Shown here: positions 62,404 through 64,000 of the stretch, one piece after another | How positions within the stretch are numbered: position 1 is the stretch's first letter | How the letters are laid out: every line of letters begins with the position of its first letter | DNA from: Pseudomonas sp. ERMR1:02 | GTDB taxonomy: Bacteria > Pseudomonadota > Gammaproteobacteria > Pseudomonadales > Pseudomonadaceae | DNA: 64,000 bases | Assembly: GCF_002277815.1 (NCBI RefSeq) | Contig: NZ_NKJI01000024.1 | Location: 1-64,000, forward strand | Direction of reading: 5' to 3' | Notes under the pieces: generated by a model | What the model was told of the DNA's origin: nothing | The model's input: the letters and a program-made list of their open reading frames with translations, nothing else | Database searches by the model: none | Translations under genes and position numbers: made by a program

Positions 62404-63684
62404 TCACGCACTCAGCGAATAGATCAACGCCGAAATCGCCACCAGACCTACCGCCACCACAAACACGTTCGACGCCTGGCCGCGATAGCGCGCCATGGCC
62501 GGCACCTTGCGGATGGCGTACATCGGCATCAAGAACAGGATCGAAGCAATCACCGGGCCGCCCAGGGTTTCGATCATGCCGAGGATGCTCGGGTTCAGGG
62601 TGGCGACGATCCAGCACACCACCAGCATGAAAGCGGCGGTCATACGGTCAAGGGTCTTCGCCGACGGACGTTTGCCACTTTTGACGATCAAACCCTTGAG
62701 GCCTTCGCTGGCGCCGATGTAGTGCCCCAGGAACGACTTGGAAATGGCCACGAACGCAATCAACGGCGCCGCGAAGGCGATGGTCGGGTTGCTGAAGTGG
62801 TTGGCCAGGTACGACAGGATCGACAGGTTCTGCGCTTTGGCTTCGGCCAGTTGCGCCGGCGTCAAGGTCAGTACGCAGCTGAAGACGAAGAACAGCACCA
62901 TCACCACCATCAATGCGTGCGCGCGGGACAGGATCTGCGAGCTGCGCTGTTCGGCGTGATCGCCGTAACGACGCTTCTGGTCCACCGCAAACGCCGAGAT
63001 GATCGGCGAGTGGTTGAACGAGAACACCATCACCGGAATCGCCAGCCACAGGGTATGCAGCAACGCCGACGGCTCAGGCAGCGTGCTGGCCGTGGTCAGG
63101 ATGCCGCCGTTCCAATGGGGAATCAGGAACACCGCAAGGAACAGCAACGCAACGATAAACGGGTAAACCATCAGGCTCATGGCCTTGATGATCATCTGTT
63201 CGCCGCAGCGCACAACCGCCAGCAGGCCGAGGATCAGCACCAGCGACAGCACCGCGCGCGGTGGCGGCGTGATGTGCAGTTGATGTTCGAGGAAGCTGCC
63301 CACGGTGTTGGTCAGGGCGACGCTGTAGATCAGCAGGATCGGGAAGATCGCGAAAAAGTACAACAACGTGATCAACGCGCCAGCCTTGATGCCGAAATGC
63401 TCTTCTACGACTTCAGTGATATCAGCACCTTCACGGCCGGACAACACGAAACGGGTCAGGCCACGGTGTGCGTAGAAGGTCATCGGGAACGCCAGCAACG
63501 CCAGGACCAACAGCGGCCAGAAGCCGCCCAGGCCTGCGTTGATCGGTAAAAACAGGGTGCCCGCACCAATCGCCGTGCCAAACAGGCCCAGCATCCAGGT
63601 GGTGTCTTGGCGATTCCAGCTCGAAAGGGTCGCTGGTGTCGCTGCTACATAGCGTTCGTTGACGCTATTGGCCTGATCATTCAT
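62404..63684 (-). CDS. HAAAP family amino-acid permease (SdaC/serine-threonine type)
   Basis: A 426-residue permease from the ATG at 63684 (MNDQANSVNERYVAATPATL). About 11 membrane segments. TM1 reads WMLGLFGTAIGAGTLFLPINAGLGG, the hydroxy/aromatic amino-acid permease signature, and the closest named type is SdaC/DlsT (IPVMVFSFNHSPIISAFAVDQKRRYG). The likely substrate is serine or threonine taken up with protons. Starts 29 bases upstream of the SulP gene's start on the same strand. Confidence 0.92.
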   Translation of the reverse strand: MNDQANSVNERYVAATPATLSSWNRQDTTWMLGLFGTAIGAGTLFLPINAGLGGFWPLLVLALLAFPMTFYAHRGLTRFVLSGREGADITEVVEEHFGIKAGALITLLYFFAIFPILLIYSVALTNTVGSFLEHQLHITPPPRAVLSLVLILGLLAVVRCGEQMIIKAMSLMVYPFIVALLFLAVFLIPHWNGGILTTASTLPEPSALLHTLWLAIPVMVFSFNHSPIISAFAVDQKRRYGDHAEQRSSQILSRAHALMVVMVLFFVFSCVLTLTPAQLAEAKAQNLSILSYLANHFSNPTIAFAAPLIAFVAISKSFLGHYIGASEGLKGLIVKSGKRPSAKTLDRMTAAFMLVVCWIVATLNPSILGMIETLGGPVIASILFLMPMYAIRKVPAMARYRGQASNVFVVAVGLVAISALIYSLSA

Positions 63685-64000
63685 CCGGTGGGATCTCCAC
63701 ATTCCGGTCACTTGCCACCCGGCCAGAACGCGTCGGAGTACCCGACAGGCAGCGCCCTGGCCGAAACAAGCGCGCGATTCTCCGGGATTAATGAGCAGAA
63801 GCAAAGACTTAGGTGAGGAACGGTGGTGCCAGATTGAAACCCTGTAGGAGCGAGCTTGCTCGCGAAAAACCCCAGGACACCGCGCTTACCCAGGCAGCCC
63901 GCGCCAATATTGACGCCCATCGCGAGCAAGCTCGCTCCTACAGGGAGTTGTGCAATGTCTACCACCACCCGACGACCCGCACTTGATAAAGGTCATTCAT
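63685..64000. other. Upstream region of the SdaC-family gene; no gene seen
   Basis: About 315 bases to the window edge. It contains the REPIN at 63841-63945 and no convincing gene. A gene may begin beyond the edge. Confidence 0.5.
63841..63945. repeat. REPIN (inverted REP pair)
   Basis: Arms CCTGTAGGAGCGAGCTTGCT (from 63841) and AGCAAGCTCGCTCCTACAGG (to 63944), nearly the same as the pair after mltD. Confidence 0.9.

Noticed and set aside
9480..63945. Regularly similar palindromes that might suggest a CRISPR array
   Set aside because: They are scattered singly between genes with different spacers and no cas genes; they are REP/REPIN elements.

Overview
The window looks like chromosomal DNA of a fluorescent-group Pseudomonas. 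It is GC-rich, except for a few AT-richer genes. It carries 15 repetitive extragenic palindrome loci of the Pseudomonas type (cores such as GTAGGAGCGAGCTTGCTCGC), most of them inverted pairs (REPINs). The order rnhA - methyltransferase - gloB - mltD - two YejA-like binding proteins - yejB - yejE - yejF - fabI is the conserved Pseudomonas arrangement. No rRNA, tRNA, CRISPR array, insertion sequence, integrase or prophage was seen.

Layout. 1-5.4 kb: the end of a multicopper oxidase, then a minus-strand catabolic cluster (two MFS transporters, a COG3618 amidohydrolase, a GntR/HutC regulator). 5.7-17.9 kb: the rnhA-to-fabI housekeeping block with a complete YejABEF-type peptide importer. 18-29.9 kb: accessory metabolism, with a LysR/VOC pair, a GGDEF protein with a degenerate signature, a Tat-exported two-subunit molybdenum hydroxylase with its own diheme cytochrome c, nnrS, and transporter/regulator pairs. 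30-35.5 kb: a secreted beta-lactamase-fold hydrolase, a LysE exporter, and the alkylation-repair operon ada - PEP-mutase/isocitrate-lyase family gene - AlkA-type glycosylase. 35.9-38 kb: a divergent AsnC regulator and lactate-permease-family transporter. 38.1-47 kb: a PaoABCD-like molybdenum aldehyde oxidase operon with an AraC gene at its end and a small membrane-protein ORF overlapping its start, then an ABM-fold protein, a XenA-like old yellow enzyme and an SDR; together these suggest detoxification of aldehydes or other electrophiles. 47.5-53.4 kb: a divergent APC permease/Lrp pair, a GFA protein, MipA/OmpV and a RstAB-like two-component system. 53.7-64 kb: a secreted trypsin-fold protein lacking its catalytic triad, miaE, a tandem UspA protein, a DUF1289 protein, acnB with a strikingly folded leader, a SulP transporter and a SdaC-family transporter.

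Reading quality. At least 14 genes are broken by frameshifts that each vanish on adding one base, often in a homopolymer. They include fabI and rnhA, and corrected lengths match the families. About 23 of some 26 lie in the first 20.3 kb. I read these as consensus deletion errors, not pseudogenes, and give the coordinates of the whole gene. The AraC gene at 38.1 kb differs: it has an in-frame TAA. Two truly degraded items are a polyamine-binding-protein remnant at 35.6 kb and the protease-fold protein's active site.

Most unusual signals: a 140-nt nested helix in the acnB leader (57693-57832), the triad-less protease-fold protein (53704-55235), two tandem perfect palindromes (31638-31672) with no cognate regulator nearby, and two small membrane-protein ORFs overlapping nnrS and the Pao-like operon.
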